Shown here: positions 35,970-45,331 of the stretch, in pieces | Position numbering within the stretch: the stretch's first letter is position 1 | Layout of the letters: each line of letters starts with the position of its first letter | DNA from: Phycisphaerales bacterium | GTDB taxonomy: Bacteria > Planctomycetota > Phycisphaerae > Phycisphaerales > UBA1924 | DNA length: 64,000 nucleotides | Direction: 5' to 3' | Assembly: GCA_020427635.1 (NCBI GenBank) | Contig: JAGQOH010000003.1 | Coordinates: forward strand, 1-64,000 | Position numbers and translations under genes: made by a program | The notes under the pieces: generated by a model | Databases searched by the model: none | The model's input: only the letters and a program-made list of their open reading frames with translations | What the model was told of the DNA's origin: nothing

Positions 35970-36401
35970 CTAGGGTGGTGCTGATTCGCCGCTGCCATCT
36001 TTCGGCAGCGCGACGATCTGCAGCTTGTCGATCCCGGCCTGTTCGACAAGCTCCGTTAGCTGCGCGGCTTTGCCGAACGGCGCGTCGGCGTCGATCGCGA
36101 GGATGATCGAGGCGTCGGGGCGCGCGTCGTGTGCGCTCGTGATTGCGTCGGCGATGTCATCCCACGCGGTTTCTTGGTTGTCGACATGCACGATGCCGTC
36201 GGCGGCGAGCTTGATGAGGATGACCGGCTGGGGCTCGGCGGCCTGGGCGCTTGCGAGGCGCGGCAATGCAATGTCGCGGACATCGAGGCGGACCGTGAGC
36301 AACAACGCAAAGACGAAGAAGGTGAGCAGGAGAAAGACGACGTCGATCAATGGCGCCATGTCGAGCTGGGGGTCGAATCGAGTTCGGCGTGCGCGGCGCA
36401 T
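35970..36401 (-). CDS. exbD: ExbD/TolR-family biopolymer transport protein
   Basis: A 143-residue protein with one membrane helix (about 15-37). It carries the proton-path aspartate in MAPLIDVVFLLLTFF (Asp20) and a periplasmic domain with LIKLAADGIVHVDNQE. With ExbB it forms the motor that powers TonB. No ExbB gene is visible in the window. It follows ruvB by 15 bp on the same strand and is probably cotranscribed with it. Confidence 0.9.
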   Translation of the reverse strand: MRRARRTRFDPQLDMAPLIDVVFLLLTFFVFALLLTVRLDVRDIALPRLASAQAAEPQPVILIKLAADGIVHVDNQETAWDDIADAITSAHDARPDASIILAIDADAPFGKAAQLTELVEQAGIDKLQIVALPKDGSGESAPP

Positions 36402-36416
36402 GGCAGTGGGGGCGTG

Positions 36417-37442
36417 CTAGGTCCAGAGCGTGCCTTTGGCGACATCTTCGGCGCGGGCGGCACCGTCGCGTGTGAGTTCGCGGCCGCGGCGTGTGCGCGC
36501 GACGAGGCCAATCTGCAGGAGGTAGGGTTCGACGACGTCTTCGAGCGTCCCGGCGTCTTCACCCATGGTCGCGGCAATGGCTTCCAAGCCAACGGGGCCA
36601 CCTTCGTATGTGTTGCGAATCGTTGAGAGATAGCGGCGGTCGAGTTCGTCCAAGCCAAGCTCATCGACGCCTTCGAGGGCGAGGGCCTGGGCGACGGTGT
36701 CGGCGTCGATCGTTCCTTCGCCACGGACTTGCGCATAGTCGCGCACGCGGCGGAGCAGGCGGAGGGCGATGCGGGGTGTGCCGCGGGAACGCTTGGCGAT
36801 GCGCGCGAGGGGTTCGGGCGAGGCAGTGATTTCGAGCAATTCTGCTGCGCGCTGCAGGATGATCGAGAGGTCGTCGGCGGGGTAGTAGCTCAGCGCGTGG
36901 GTCAAGCCAAAGCGCGAGCGGAGGGGCGAGGAGAGGAGACCTGCGCGCGTGGTCGCGCCGATGAGTGTGAAGGGCTTGAGGCTAATGCGCACGGTCTTGG
37001 CGTGCGGGCCGCTATCGATCGCAACATCGATGCGCCCGTCTTCCATCGCGGGATAGATGTACTCCTCGACCGCGACGGGCAGGCGATGGATCTCATCGAT
37101 GAAGACGACATCGGCGTGGTTGAGCTGGGTGAGAAAACCGACGAGATCAGTCGGGCGCGCCAGGGCGGGGCCCGAGGTGACATGGACGTTGGAGCCCATC
37201 TCGTGCGCGACGACGTGCGCGAGCGTGGTTTTGCCAAGCCCGGGTGGGCCGTGGAGCAGGACGTGGTCGAGTGGCTCGTTGCGTGCCCGGGCTGCGTCGA
37301 TGGCGATGCGCAGGCGTTGGCGCAGCTCGGCCTGGCCAATGTATTCAGCGAGCGTGCGCGGACGGAGCGAGCCGGCAGCCTCGGCGCCGGAAGCTTCTTC
37401 AGGCGTCCGTGCCGTCGGCGCAACCCAGCGCTGCGTGGCCAT
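36417..37442 (-). CDS. ruvB: Holliday junction branch migration ATPase RuvB
   Basis: A 341-residue AAA+ motor that drives RuvA-bound Holliday junctions. Walker A GPPGLGKT is at 65-72, Walker B FIDEIHR at 114-120, and the sensor/arginine-finger region around GATTRAGLLSSPLRSRFG. A C-terminal winged helix follows (about 270-335). The usual LRDRFG appears as LRSRFG. The ATG at 37442 is chosen because TACACT lies 6 bp upstream and the extra upstream codons lack family similarity. Neither ruvA nor ruvC is adjacent. Confidence 0.96.
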   Translation of the reverse strand: MATQRWVAPTARTPEEASGAEAAGSLRPRTLAEYIGQAELRQRLRIAIDAARARNEPLDHVLLHGPPGLGKTTLAHVVAHEMGSNVHVTSGPALARPTDLVGFLTQLNHADVVFIDEIHRLPVAVEEYIYPAMEDGRIDVAIDSGPHAKTVRISLKPFTLIGATTRAGLLSSPLRSRFGLTHALSYYPADDLSIILQRAAELLEITASPEPLARIAKRSRGTPRIALRLLRRVRDYAQVRGEGTIDADTVAQALALEGVDELGLDELDRRYLSTIRNTYEGGPVGLEAIAATMGEDAGTLEDVVEPYLLQIGLVARTRRGRELTRDGAARAEDVAKGTLWT

Positions 37443-37537
37443 GTGGTCAGTGTACCCCGGGCGAACGTGCTGCGATGGCAAAACGGGTAGTCTTTCCGCC
37501 CCGCGGGGCTTCTTAGGCGGGCGGATGGAGATGAGAC

Positions 37538-38383
37538 ATGGCGTGGTCGCACACCCTCTTGCGCAATGGCACGTTCTGGCTCGATGCGGGCTGCATGTTT
37601 GGGCTCACTCCGCGCGTCGTCTGGACACGCTGGCTCGAGCCCGACGGCAAGAACCGGACGGAACTGCAACAGAACGCGTTGCTGCTCGAAGGCGAGGGCA
37701 AGCTTGTCGTTGTTGAATGTGGCATCGGCGATAAGACGGGCGAGAAGGAACGAAAGATCTACACGCAGCAGGAGCGAGCGATCCATGATTCGCTTCGGGA
37801 GGTCAATTGCGATCCGAAGGACATCGATGCGGTGATCGTGACGCATCTGCACTTCGATCACGCCGGCGGGCTGACAAGGAAGGGGCCGGACGACAAACCG
37901 GTGCTCACGTTCCCGAATGCCGAGATCATCGTGCAGCGTCAGGAGTGGGACGATGCGATCGCGAATCGCTCGACGATGAACAAGACATATCTGCGCGAGC
38001 ACCTGACGCCGGAGGTCGCTGAGCGTGTGCGCTTGATCGAAGGTGAGGCGGCAGTGTTCGAGGACCATCCGGATCTGCGGGTGTTCCCGACGCCGGGCCA
38101 TACGTGGGGGCAGCAATCGGTTCGCTTTGAAGACGCCAAGCGTCGCGTGCGCTGTTTCGTAGCGGATGTCATGCCGACGCACTACCACTGCAAGGCGACG
38201 ACGAATCTGGCGTATGACGTCGAGCCGTACACCTCGATGCTGGAGCGGACGAAACTGCTGGACCGGGCGGCGGCGGAAGGCTGGGCGATCTTGCCCAACC
38301 ACGAGCCCAACGAGAATCCCTGGTACGGCGTGGTCAGTTACGAGGACAAGGGTTCTCGGGCGTGGGCGCTCGAGCCGGCGTAG
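37538..38383 (+). CDS. MBL-fold metallohydrolase
   Basis: A 281-residue metallo-beta-lactamase-fold enzyme. The metal-binding motif HLHFDH is at 103-108. Further ligands are expected in PGHTWGQQ (about 188-195) and the ADVMPTHYH and LPNHEPN regions. The layout is close to the AttM/lactonase-like branch, which cleaves lactones and related esters, but the substrate cannot be read. GGAG lies 8 bp before the ATG. It is divergent from ruvB. Confidence 0.85.
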   Translation: MAWSHTLLRNGTFWLDAGCMFGLTPRVVWTRWLEPDGKNRTELQQNALLLEGEGKLVVVECGIGDKTGEKERKIYTQQERAIHDSLREVNCDPKDIDAVIVTHLHFDHAGGLTRKGPDDKPVLTFPNAEIIVQRQEWDDAIANRSTMNKTYLREHLTPEVAERVRLIEGEAAVFEDHPDLRVFPTPGHTWGQQSVRFEDAKRRVRCFVADVMPTHYHCKATTNLAYDVEPYTSMLERTKLLDRAAAEGWAILPNHEPNENPWYGVVSYEDKGSRAWALEPA

Positions 38384-38405
38384 GAGCGCTGCGCCCGTGA
38401 GGTGC

Positions 38406-38411
38406 TAGAAT
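38406..38411 (+). promoter_or_regulatory. Putative -10 box before hotdog-like gene
   Basis: TAGAAT lies 7 bp before the GTG start at 38419. No Shine-Dalgarno sequence is present, which suggests a leaderless transcript. Confidence 0.45.
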
Positions 38412-38418
38412 CCGACCA

Positions 38419-39084
38419 GTGACGACCACCACCACGCCACATCCTGCGGAAGTGAAGGCCCCCGCGCCCGAGGCAACGCAAGGGGAGGTCGTGGTCCGGC
38501 CTGACAGTGCGCCAGTGATTGCTGAGCGCCCCAAGAAGCGCAGGCGCACATTCCTCGAGCGAGCCGAAGCGTTTATTTCCAAGCTGTCGACGCGCAACAA
38601 CTTCTGGCATCGCGTGTGTTCGCTCATCTGGCTGCCTTATGCCTTCAAGAGCGGCATCAAAATGGCGAAGGGCGACCCCGGGCAGTTTTCATATGTCCTG
38701 CCCTTCCGGCGCTTCAACCGCAACTGGTACAACGCGATGGCTGGAGCGGCGCTGCTTGCCAACAGCGAGGTCGCGGGCGGCATGTACATCTTCAAGCGGG
38801 CGGGCAAGGACTACACGGTGGTGTGCAAGGAATTGAACTACCAGTTCTTGCGCCCGTGCTTTGGCCCGGCGGTGTACAAGGTTGTTCCGAGTTCGGAGCT
38901 TGATGGGCTCATCGAAGCGGGCGGCGAGTTCAATGCGGAGATCACGCTCAATATCTTCCAGCCGCCGGCCAAGCCCTCCGAGCGCGAGAAGCGCGTCGGG
39001 CGGTGCAAGGCAGTGTTCCATGTGACGCCCAAGGTGCATCACAAGGAGCGCAAGGCTGCGGGGCGGAAGACTGCGGTGCGGTGA
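38419..39084 (+). CDS. Conserved hypothetical, DUF4442-like hotdog fold
   Basis: A 221-residue protein with a GTG start. A Thr/Pro-rich N-terminus and a basic patch (PKKRRRTFLERAEAF) precede the core. The core has FSYVLPFRRFNRNWYNAMAG and AALLANSEVAGGMYIFKRA, the pattern of a hotdog-fold thioesterase-like domain (DUF4442). This is weak by-eye similarity. The C-terminal end is Lys/Arg-rich. The function is unknown. Confidence 0.68.
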   Translation: MTTTTTPHPAEVKAPAPEATQGEVVVRPDSAPVIAERPKKRRRTFLERAEAFISKLSTRNNFWHRVCSLIWLPYAFKSGIKMAKGDPGQFSYVLPFRRFNRNWYNAMAGAALLANSEVAGGMYIFKRAGKDYTVVCKELNYQFLRPCFGPAVYKVVPSSELDGLIEAGGEFNAEITLNIFQPPAKPSEREKRVGRCKAVFHVTPKVHHKERKAAGRKTAVR

Positions 39085-39130
39085 GCGGGCGGCGGAGCGG
39101 CCAGCCACCCAACGCTACCATGGCTTCGTC

Positions 39131-39781
39131 ATGAAGATCTGGTTCATTGTTGCCGTTGCGATTCCCGCGTTCTTGGTCGCTGCCATCGCAAGCGCCATCA
39201 TTGCAGAGCGCAGGCGGAAACAAGAACTGCGCGCGGTCGCTGAGCGATTAGGGCTCAGCTACGCCGACAAGGATGATGCTGCGCTCGCCCCGCTGCGGAG
39301 CGCTACGAAGCTCTTCGATCGCGGCAGCGCCCGTCGGTTCACCAGCATCATGCACGGGCGCATCGAGGATCTTTCGGTCTATATCTTCGACTACGCCTAC
39401 ACCACGGGCACGGGTGAGGAGACGCAACGGCATCGCCAGACAATGGCCGCCATCTTTGCCGAGCAATCGCGGGCGCCGAAGTTCGAGCTTCGGCCGGAGC
39501 GCGTATTTCACAAAGTCGCTTCGTTCTTTGGCTATGAGGACATTGATGTCTCGGACCACCCAGCGTTTTCGCGGATGTTTCACCTGAAGGGTGACGATGC
39601 ACAGAGCGTGCTCAATGCCTTTCCGACGGAGACGTGCGATCGGCTCATGCAGGCAGGGAAGATGTGCATTGAATCCACGGGGCAGTGGGTGATTGTCTAT
39701 CGCCCGGACAAGCGCCTGAAACCGCACGAGATCGATGGCTTCCTGCGTGAGGCGTTCGAGCTGACGACGTTGTTTGTGTAG
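39131..39781 (+). CDS. Membrane-anchored hypothetical protein
   Basis: A 216-residue protein with a single N-terminal helix (IWFIVAVAIPAFLVAAIASA) and a soluble domain of unknown function. Segments such as RRFTSIMHGRIEDLSVYIFDY and KFELRPERVFHKVASFFGYEDI suggest a beta-rich fold seen in other bacterial membrane-anchored proteins. TACCAT lies 9 bp before the ATG. It ends one base before the stop of the convergent transporter gene. Confidence 0.7.
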   Translation: MKIWFIVAVAIPAFLVAAIASAIIAERRRKQELRAVAERLGLSYADKDDAALAPLRSATKLFDRGSARRFTSIMHGRIEDLSVYIFDYAYTTGTGEETQRHRQTMAAIFAEQSRAPKFELRPERVFHKVASFFGYEDIDVSDHPAFSRMFHLKGDDAQSVLNAFPTETCDRLMQAGKMCIESTGQWVIVYRPDKRLKPHEIDGFLREAFELTTLFV

Positions 39782-41125
39782 TCAGTTTGCACGTTTGCGT
39801 TGTTGAGCGCTGAGCCACCAGCTCATGCCCGTTGCACCGAGCGCCAGTGGCACAACGACTGCGGGCACGGCCCATACTGCGTTGAGCGCCTTGAGCTTGC
39901 CCTCGAGGAATGCAGAGCCCGTGTCGGTGCCGCGCGTGATGAAGGTGTCGATGAACGCTTTGGCCTTGTAGCGCTGAGCGGGCGGAACCACGGTGTAGAG
40001 GGTGGCGAGCGCTGGCTTCATGATGCCGCGTTCGGTGGCGCGGAAGCCGCCTTCGATCCACATTGCGGCGGTGAGTGTGGGCGAGACCGCGAGGCCGACC
40101 ACACCGCCAATGGCGTAGATGGGCATCGTGGCGAGCGCGGCGCCGACGCCAAGGAAGCGGATGATGCCGCTCGTGAGGAACAACTGTGCGCACAGTGTGC
40201 CAATCTGCCCCCACAGATTGATCGTGGCCCACAGGTGGGTATTGACGCGATGCCTGAGCGCTGCGGCATCGAGGTCCGACATGCCGTTTGCGATGGCCTC
40301 GTGCATTTGTCGCGTGCTCTCGGCGCTGATGAGGCGATTGTCCGTGAAGTACAAGACGGTGGACACGATCGAGGTGAGAACAGGAAAGGCGGCGATGCCA
40401 AGTAAGTAGGGCGACTTCGCAACGTCGGTGACGCCTTGCCAGGCGCTGCCGCCAATGATGCGTTCGTTGGTCGACGTCAATCGAGTTGTCTGGTCGATCG
40501 GTTGCTTCGCAGCGGCGCGCGCGGTTGCAGCCGAGAGCCAGACGGCGATCTCGAGGAAGCCAATGGCGACCAAGAACAAGTGGCGCACATCAAAGCCTTC
40601 CATGCGCGTCAGTCGCTGCGTGATGAGCGTGCCGCAGATCGCGCCCAACGTGCCGCCGATCGCGATGGGGGGGAACAAGCGTTTGGACTGTGCATAGGTG
40701 AAGCAGTCTGCCGCGACTGACCAGAAGAGCGAGACCACAAGCAGATTCATGACAGAGTGGAAGACGTAGTACGCTGCGCCGGTTTGTTTGCTTGCTTGTT
40801 CGGGCGCCAGTTGCAGCATAAGCCACGCGGCGAATAGGCCAAGGCACATCGCGCGGTGCGCGATGCCAATGAAGACACTTCGCCGGAAGCGTGCGACGAG
40901 CCAGCCGATCACGAATGTGGCGAGCAGCATGGCACCAGCGGTGCCTGCGAACAGCCAGCGGATTTTGTCGATGTCCCCACTTGCGAGCCCCATGGCCTCG
41001 CGCAAGGGGCGCAGCACCATGATGCCGCTGAGTACGCAGAAGAAGTATCCCGCAGCAAAGAGCACTGGACGCACTTCGTCCGGGCTCAACCACCGATCCT
41101 TCTCACTCGCGTCGGGCGTGGTCAT
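39782..41125 (-). CDS. ATP:ADP-translocase-like / MFS membrane carrier
   Basis: A 447-residue protein with about 11-12 membrane helices. The segments VLRPLREAMGL, FWSVAADCFTYAQSKRLFP and GGTLGAICGTLIT match the bacterial Tlc/NTT nucleotide-translocase-like branch of the major facilitator superfamily. In free-living bacteria the substrate of these proteins is generally unknown, so ATP/ADP exchange should not be assumed. It lies 36 bp after gyrA on the same strand and may be cotranscribed. Confidence 0.75.
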   Translation of the reverse strand: MTTPDASEKDRWLSPDEVRPVLFAAGYFFCVLSGIMVLRPLREAMGLASGDIDKIRWLFAGTAGAMLLATFVIGWLVARFRRSVFIGIAHRAMCLGLFAAWLMLQLAPEQASKQTGAAYYVFHSVMNLLVVSLFWSVAADCFTYAQSKRLFPPIAIGGTLGAICGTLITQRLTRMEGFDVRHLFLVAIGFLEIAVWLSAATARAAAKQPIDQTTRLTSTNERIIGGSAWQGVTDVAKSPYLLGIAAFPVLTSIVSTVLYFTDNRLISAESTRQMHEAIANGMSDLDAAALRHRVNTHLWATINLWGQIGTLCAQLFLTSGIIRFLGVGAALATMPIYAIGGVVGLAVSPTLTAAMWIEGGFRATERGIMKPALATLYTVVPPAQRYKAKAFIDTFITRGTDTGSAFLEGKLKALNAVWAVPAVVVPLALGATGMSWWLSAQQRKRAN

Positions 41126-41161
41126 CTTGATCGTCTATCACCAAGCCTGTCGAGCGTTGCG

Positions 41162-43903
41162 TCAGTCGGTTGATGATTCTTCGCTTTCATCCTCGGAGTC
41201 GTCGTGGGGCGTGACCGCAGTGGCAATCAGCTTGTCGCCATCCTTCAGGTTGACGACACGCACGCCCTGCGTTGCACGCCCGATTCGCGAGATCTGATCA
41301 GCGCCCGTGCGCACGATCATGCCGTTGCGCGTGACGAACACGATGTCGTTGGCGTCCACCACGGAACGAACCGACACAACGTTGCCGTTTCGGCCTTCGG
41401 TGCGAATGTCGATGCGGCCCTTGCCGCCGCGCGATTGCGCGCGGTACTCGGTCGCGCCGCCATCCTTCTCTGACGCGACGAGGTACTCGGTGAGATCGGT
41501 GCGCTTGCCGTAGCCGTTCTCGGTCACCGTCAGCAGGTCGACGCCTTCATAGAGGTAGGAGGTTGGATTGTCGGCCTCGGTCAGTGGAATGCTCACCAAG
41601 CCCACAACACAGTCGTCACCTTGCAGATCGATGCCCTTGACGCCTGCGGCGTCGCGCCCCATCGCGCGCACATCGTCTTCCGAGAAACGAATCGCCATGC
41701 CCGACGCAGTGCCAAGCATGAGATGGTCCTGGCCTGATGTGACTGCGACTCCGATGAGTTCGTCGCCGTCATTGAGTGAGACGGCGATCAGGCCTGCGCG
41801 GTGGACGTTCTGATAGAGGCGCAGCGAGCTGCGCTTCACGCGACCTTTCGCAGTTGCAAAGACAAGGTAGTCTTCGCCCTTCTCGAAATCCTGGATTGGC
41901 AGGTATTTCACTGCCTTCTCGCCCGGGCGCAGATCGATGAGATTGACAATCGGACGCCCCTTCGCGGTCCGATTCATCTCGGGGATCTCGTACACGCGCA
42001 TCTTAAAGACGCGACCGGTGTCCGTGAAGCACAAGAGATCATCGTGCGTTGATGCAACAAACACATGCTCGATGAAGTCATCTTCGCGTGAGGAGCCACC
42101 AATGATGCCGCGTCCGCCGCGCCCCTGCGAGCGGTAGGTATCCAGCGGCACGCGCTTCACATAGCCCTCGTGCGAGATCGTGACGGTAACGTTGTGCTCC
42201 TGAATGAGGGCGCCGATATCGATGCCTTCGTCGGCGTAGGCGTCATCGATCATCGTCAGGCGCGGACGGTGATAGCGCGAGCGCATCTCGGCGAGGTCGT
42301 CTTTGATAATCGCAAGCACGCGGCCGCGATCGGACAGGATCGCTTCGTAGCCTTCGATCTCACCTGCGACGTCGCGGTATTCGCCTGCGAGCTTTTCGAT
42401 TTCGAGGCCGACCAATTGGATGAGTCGCATCGAGCCGATGGCCTCGGCTTGCACGCGCGTCAATGCGGCGCCGTCGCGCGTTGAAGCGACACCCTTGAGC
42501 AAGCGCTCGGGGATCATCGGCGCGTACTTGTGGTCCGACGGGATGCGGAAGCTGTGGGCCATGAGCTTGCCGATGGCTTCCTCGCGCGTTGCGCTCGATC
42601 GGATGAGTTTGATGACTTCGTCGATATCGCAGACGGCGTAGATCAGTCCTTCCAAGACGTGTGCGCGCTTGCGTGCTTCGTGCAGCAGGTGGCGCGTGCG
42701 TCGCTCGATGACATCGATGCGGTGATCGACATAGCCGACGATCAGCTCCTTTAGTCCGAGCGTTCGCGGCTGATTCTTCACCAGCGCGATGTTCATGATG
42801 CTCAATGTGCTCTGGAGCGGCGTGAACTGATAGAGCTGCTTTTCGACGACGCCCGGGTCGGCGCCGCGGCGGAGCTCGCAGACGATGCGCGTCTGGGCGT
42901 CGCGACCTGATTCGTTGCGGACATCGACGATGTCTTTGATCCGCTCGTCCTTCACTGCGTCAACAATGCGCTCAACGAGCGTTGATTGGATCAGCTGGTA
43001 GGGGATTGCGTTGATGACGATCTGCTGCTTGCCGTTCTTGAGGTCTTCGACGTCGACACCGCCGCGGACCGACATCTTTCCGCGACCCGTGGCGTAGCCG
43101 TTGATGATGCCGCCGCGTCCGAGGATCGTGCCGCCGGTCGGGAAGTCCGGGCCCTTGACGCCGAGGCGCTGGACGTTGCCCGAGTCGTCGACCTCGTCTT
43201 CCATGAGTTCGCCCAGCGTGATTGCCGGGTTGTCGATGACGCGCGTGATGGCGTCGAAGATCTCGCTTGGATTGTGTGGCAGGAGGCTTGTTGCCATGCC
43301 GACCGCGATGCCCACGCCGCCGTTGATGAGAAGGTTGGGGAACTTGCCGGGCAACACCAACGGCTCAAGCAAGCGATCGTCGTAGTTGGGTTGGAAGTCG
43401 ACGGTGTCGAGCTTGATGTCGGCGAGCATGTCGACGGCGGCGTAGTGCATGCGCGCTTCGGTGTAACGCATGGCCGCAGGCGGGTCGCCATCGATCGAAC
43501 CGAAGTTACCCTGCGGATCGATCAGGCGCACGGACATCTTCCAGGGCTGGGCCATGCCGACGAGCGTGGGATAGATGACCGATTCGCCGTGCGGGTGATA
43601 ATTGCCCGAGGTGTCGCCGCAGATCTTCGCGCACTTGATGTGCTTGCGTCCCGGGCGCAGGTTGAGGTCATTCATTGCGACCAAGATGCGGCGCTGCGAA
43701 GGCTTGAGGCCATCGCGAATATCTGGCAGCGCGCGGTCCATGATCGTGGACATCGCATAGGTCAGATACGAGTCCTTGAGTTCATCTTCGATCATAAGGT
43801 CGACGACGCGCCCGGGCGCGATCGCGCTCATTGACGCGTCATCGTTTGCGCCGTCCATGGCGTTGTCGCCCCCGTTGTCGATCGTGTTGTCATCGTCGGC
43901 CAT
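41162..43903 (-). CDS. gyrA: DNA gyrase subunit A
   Basis: A 913-residue type II topoisomerase subunit that cuts and rejoins DNA. The catalytic tyrosine is Tyr147 in [10 protein letters not shown]. The breakage domain starts at [16 protein letters not shown]. The C-terminal DNA-wrapping beta-pinwheel includes the GyrA box QSRGGKG, which separates it from ParC. An extra acidic N-terminal extension ([18 protein letters not shown]) and an acidic tail ([13 protein letters not shown]) flank the core. In the quinolone-binding loop, Ser108 matches E. coli Ser83, but Pro112 occupies the position of Asp87. GAGGAGCGGG lies upstream of the ATG. gyrB is not adjacent. Confidence 0.97.
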   Translation of the reverse strand: MADDDNTIDNGGDNAMDGANDDASMSAIAPGRVVDLMIEDELKDSYLTYAMSTIMDRALPDIRDGLKPSQRRILVAMNDLNLRPGRKHIKCAKICGDTSGNYHPHGESVIYPTLVGMAQPWKMSVRLIDPQGNFGSIDGDPPAAMRYTEARMHYAAVDMLADIKLDTVDFQPNYDDRLLEPLVLPGKFPNLLINGGVGIAVGMATSLLPHNPSEIFDAITRVIDNPAITLGELMEDEVDDSGNVQRLGVKGPDFPTGGTILGRGGIINGYATGRGKMSVRGGVDVEDLKNGKQQIVINAIPYQLIQSTLVERIVDAVKDERIKDIVDVRNESGRDAQTRIVCELRRGADPGVVEKQLYQFTPLQSTLSIMNIALVKNQPRTLGLKELIVGYVDHRIDVIERRTRHLLHEARKRAHVLEGLIYAVCDIDEVIKLIRSSATREEAIGKLMAHSFRIPSDHKYAPMIPERLLKGVASTRDGAALTRVQAEAIGSMRLIQLVGLEIEKLAGEYRDVAGEIEGYEAILSDRGRVLAIIKDDLAEMRSRYHRPRLTMIDDAYADEGIDIGALIQEHNVTVTISHEGYVKRVPLDTYRSQGRGGRGIIGGSSREDDFIEHVFVASTHDDLLCFTDTGRVFKMRVYEIPEMNRTAKGRPIVNLIDLRPGEKAVKYLPIQDFEKGEDYLVFATAKGRVKRSSLRLYQNVHRAGLIAVSLNDGDELIGVAVTSGQDHLMLGTASGMAIRFSEDDVRAMGRDAAGVKGIDLQGDDCVVGLVSIPLTEADNPTSYLYEGVDLLTVTENGYGKRTDLTEYLVASEKDGGATEYRAQSRGGKGRIDIRTEGRNGNVVSVRSVVDANDIVFVTRNGMIVRTGADQISRIGRATQGVRVVNLKDGDKLIATAVTPHDDSEDESEESSTD

Positions 43904-43959
43904 AGAAAGATCCCGCTCCTCGGTAGCGCCCGGCGAACGCCCGAGCGCGAGCAGGCATT

Positions 43960-45228
43960 TTAGGCGATCTGAGCTGCCTCGGCACGCTCAGTCGACGCGT
44001 GAGCGCCGCCCCGCGGCAGGAGCCAGGGTGTCACCAACACGGCCCCCACGCCGACGGGGATGGCCCAATCAAATGGCCCAATGACACCGAGTGCCAGACC
44101 TGGCAATGCGATCATGCATGCCACTCCGAATCCGGTCAGCCGCGCTCGCTTCGAGGAGCGCGCGGCGGGCGTTTTCGGCACCGTGCAGATCCACAAATAC
44201 GCGGGAAACACGATTGCATAGAGGGCCATGAAGCTGTCATAGAGCATGCGCACTGAGGAGTAGCCAGGTCGCGTGAACGGCAGGCGCATGTCCCGTGCGG
44301 CGGTGCCAAGCGCGGGCATGAGTGCCAGTGCGAACAGTGCGAAGGCAATGCGGCGTCGGGCTGGGCCAAGGCGCTCCACGTGTTTGTTGAACTTGCGGAA
44401 GGCGCTGCCGGTCACCATGGCCCGCGCATGCACACCCATCGTGAACGATGCTTGCAGCAAGATGTGTCCGACGATGAATGGGCTCAGCGTGCCATCCTGC
44501 AACAGGCGACCCGCATAGCCAAGTGTCATCAGGATCATCAACAGGAAGAAGCCGAAGAAGCCCATGATGAAGGCGTACAGTCCGGTTGGGTCAGGCGCAT
44601 CACGCCGAATGCGCAGGATGGTTGCATCGAGGTGGGGGCAGGCGAGAAACCCGAGCCAGATCGCGGGCGCGGTCAGCACAAGTGGCAAGAACGACGCTTG
44701 CGTTGCTTCGCCGCGCAGAGGCGGCAATGCAAAGGCGGGCAATTCGTCTGCTGTCAACACAGCGCCAACGGCGCACCCGATCGATGCGGCGATGACCAAC
44801 GCAGCGGCAGCGAGCGCGATGCGGATTGGCATGCATGCAACGATGATGGCCAGCACGACGACGCCCGCCATCGACATGGAAACGCTGCCCATGGGCGCTC
44901 CCGGCAGTTCGGTCAGGTGCTCGCGCGCCAGCACGCCGCAGAAATACAACTGCAGGCAAATTGTTGCGAAGCTGAACCAGTGAATGGCACCACGGTGGCG
45001 TTCGAAGAACGCTTGGGCGGGAGCAGCGGCAAGCCCCCTGCGTGGTCGGAACGCAACGCCAACAGCCGTGGCCCCGATCACATTGGGCACGGCGAACACG
45101 ACGAATCCAGGCCAGCCGAAATCACGCGTCAGGTACACGGGCAACCACATGCCGATGACCCAGGTCCATGACGCCGCCAGGTAACACGCCGGCAAGATCG
45201 CACGAAGCATCGGGAGGGGTGGCGGCAT
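43960..45228 (-). CDS. Polytopic membrane protein, unknown function
   Basis: A 422-residue protein with about 11 predicted membrane helices. Segments include WTWVIGMWLPVYLTRDFGWP, FVVFAVPNVIGATAVGVAF and LYAFIMGFFGFFLLMILMT. The repeated GxxN and helix-breaking prolines recall sodium/solute-symporter-like carriers, but no family signature is certain. The ATG at 45228 is chosen because a terminator for the gene upstream occupies 45268-45300; ATG 45210 is also possible. It is on the gyrA strand, 56 bp before it. Confidence 0.65.
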   Translation of the reverse strand: MPPPLPMLRAILPACYLAASWTWVIGMWLPVYLTRDFGWPGFVVFAVPNVIGATAVGVAFRPRRGLAAAPAQAFFERHRGAIHWFSFATICLQLYFCGVLAREHLTELPGAPMGSVSMSMAGVVVLAIIVACMPIRIALAAAALVIAASIGCAVGAVLTADELPAFALPPLRGEATQASFLPLVLTAPAIWLGFLACPHLDATILRIRRDAPDPTGLYAFIMGFFGFFLLMILMTLGYAGRLLQDGTLSPFIVGHILLQASFTMGVHARAMVTGSAFRKFNKHVERLGPARRRIAFALFALALMPALGTAARDMRLPFTRPGYSSVRMLYDSFMALYAIVFPAYLWICTVPKTPAARSSKRARLTGFGVACMIALPGLALGVIGPFDWAIPVGVGAVLVTPWLLPRGGAHASTERAEAAQIA

Positions 45229-45267
45229 GGGGCTGCGAGTGTACGCATCGACCTGGATGAGCGCCGC

Positions 45268-45300
45268 AAAAAGCAACAACGCCCCGCGTGTTGCGGGGCG
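45268..45300 (-). terminator. Rho-independent terminator of PEP-CTERM-like gene
   Basis: Read leftward, CGCCCCGC and GCGGGGCG form an 8-bp stem around a 5-base loop, followed by GTTGTTGCTTTTTG. Confidence 0.75.
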
Positions 45301-45331
45301 CTGTGGTTCACTCTGCGTTCGGTCAGGTCAA

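Noticed and set aside
36902-38302. A 466-codon minus frame across ruvB and the MBL gene
   Set aside because: It spans two divergent recognised genes and has no coherent protein features.
41162-43903. ParC of topoisomerase IV
   Set aside because: The GyrA box QSRGGKG and a full six-bladed C-terminal region favour GyrA.
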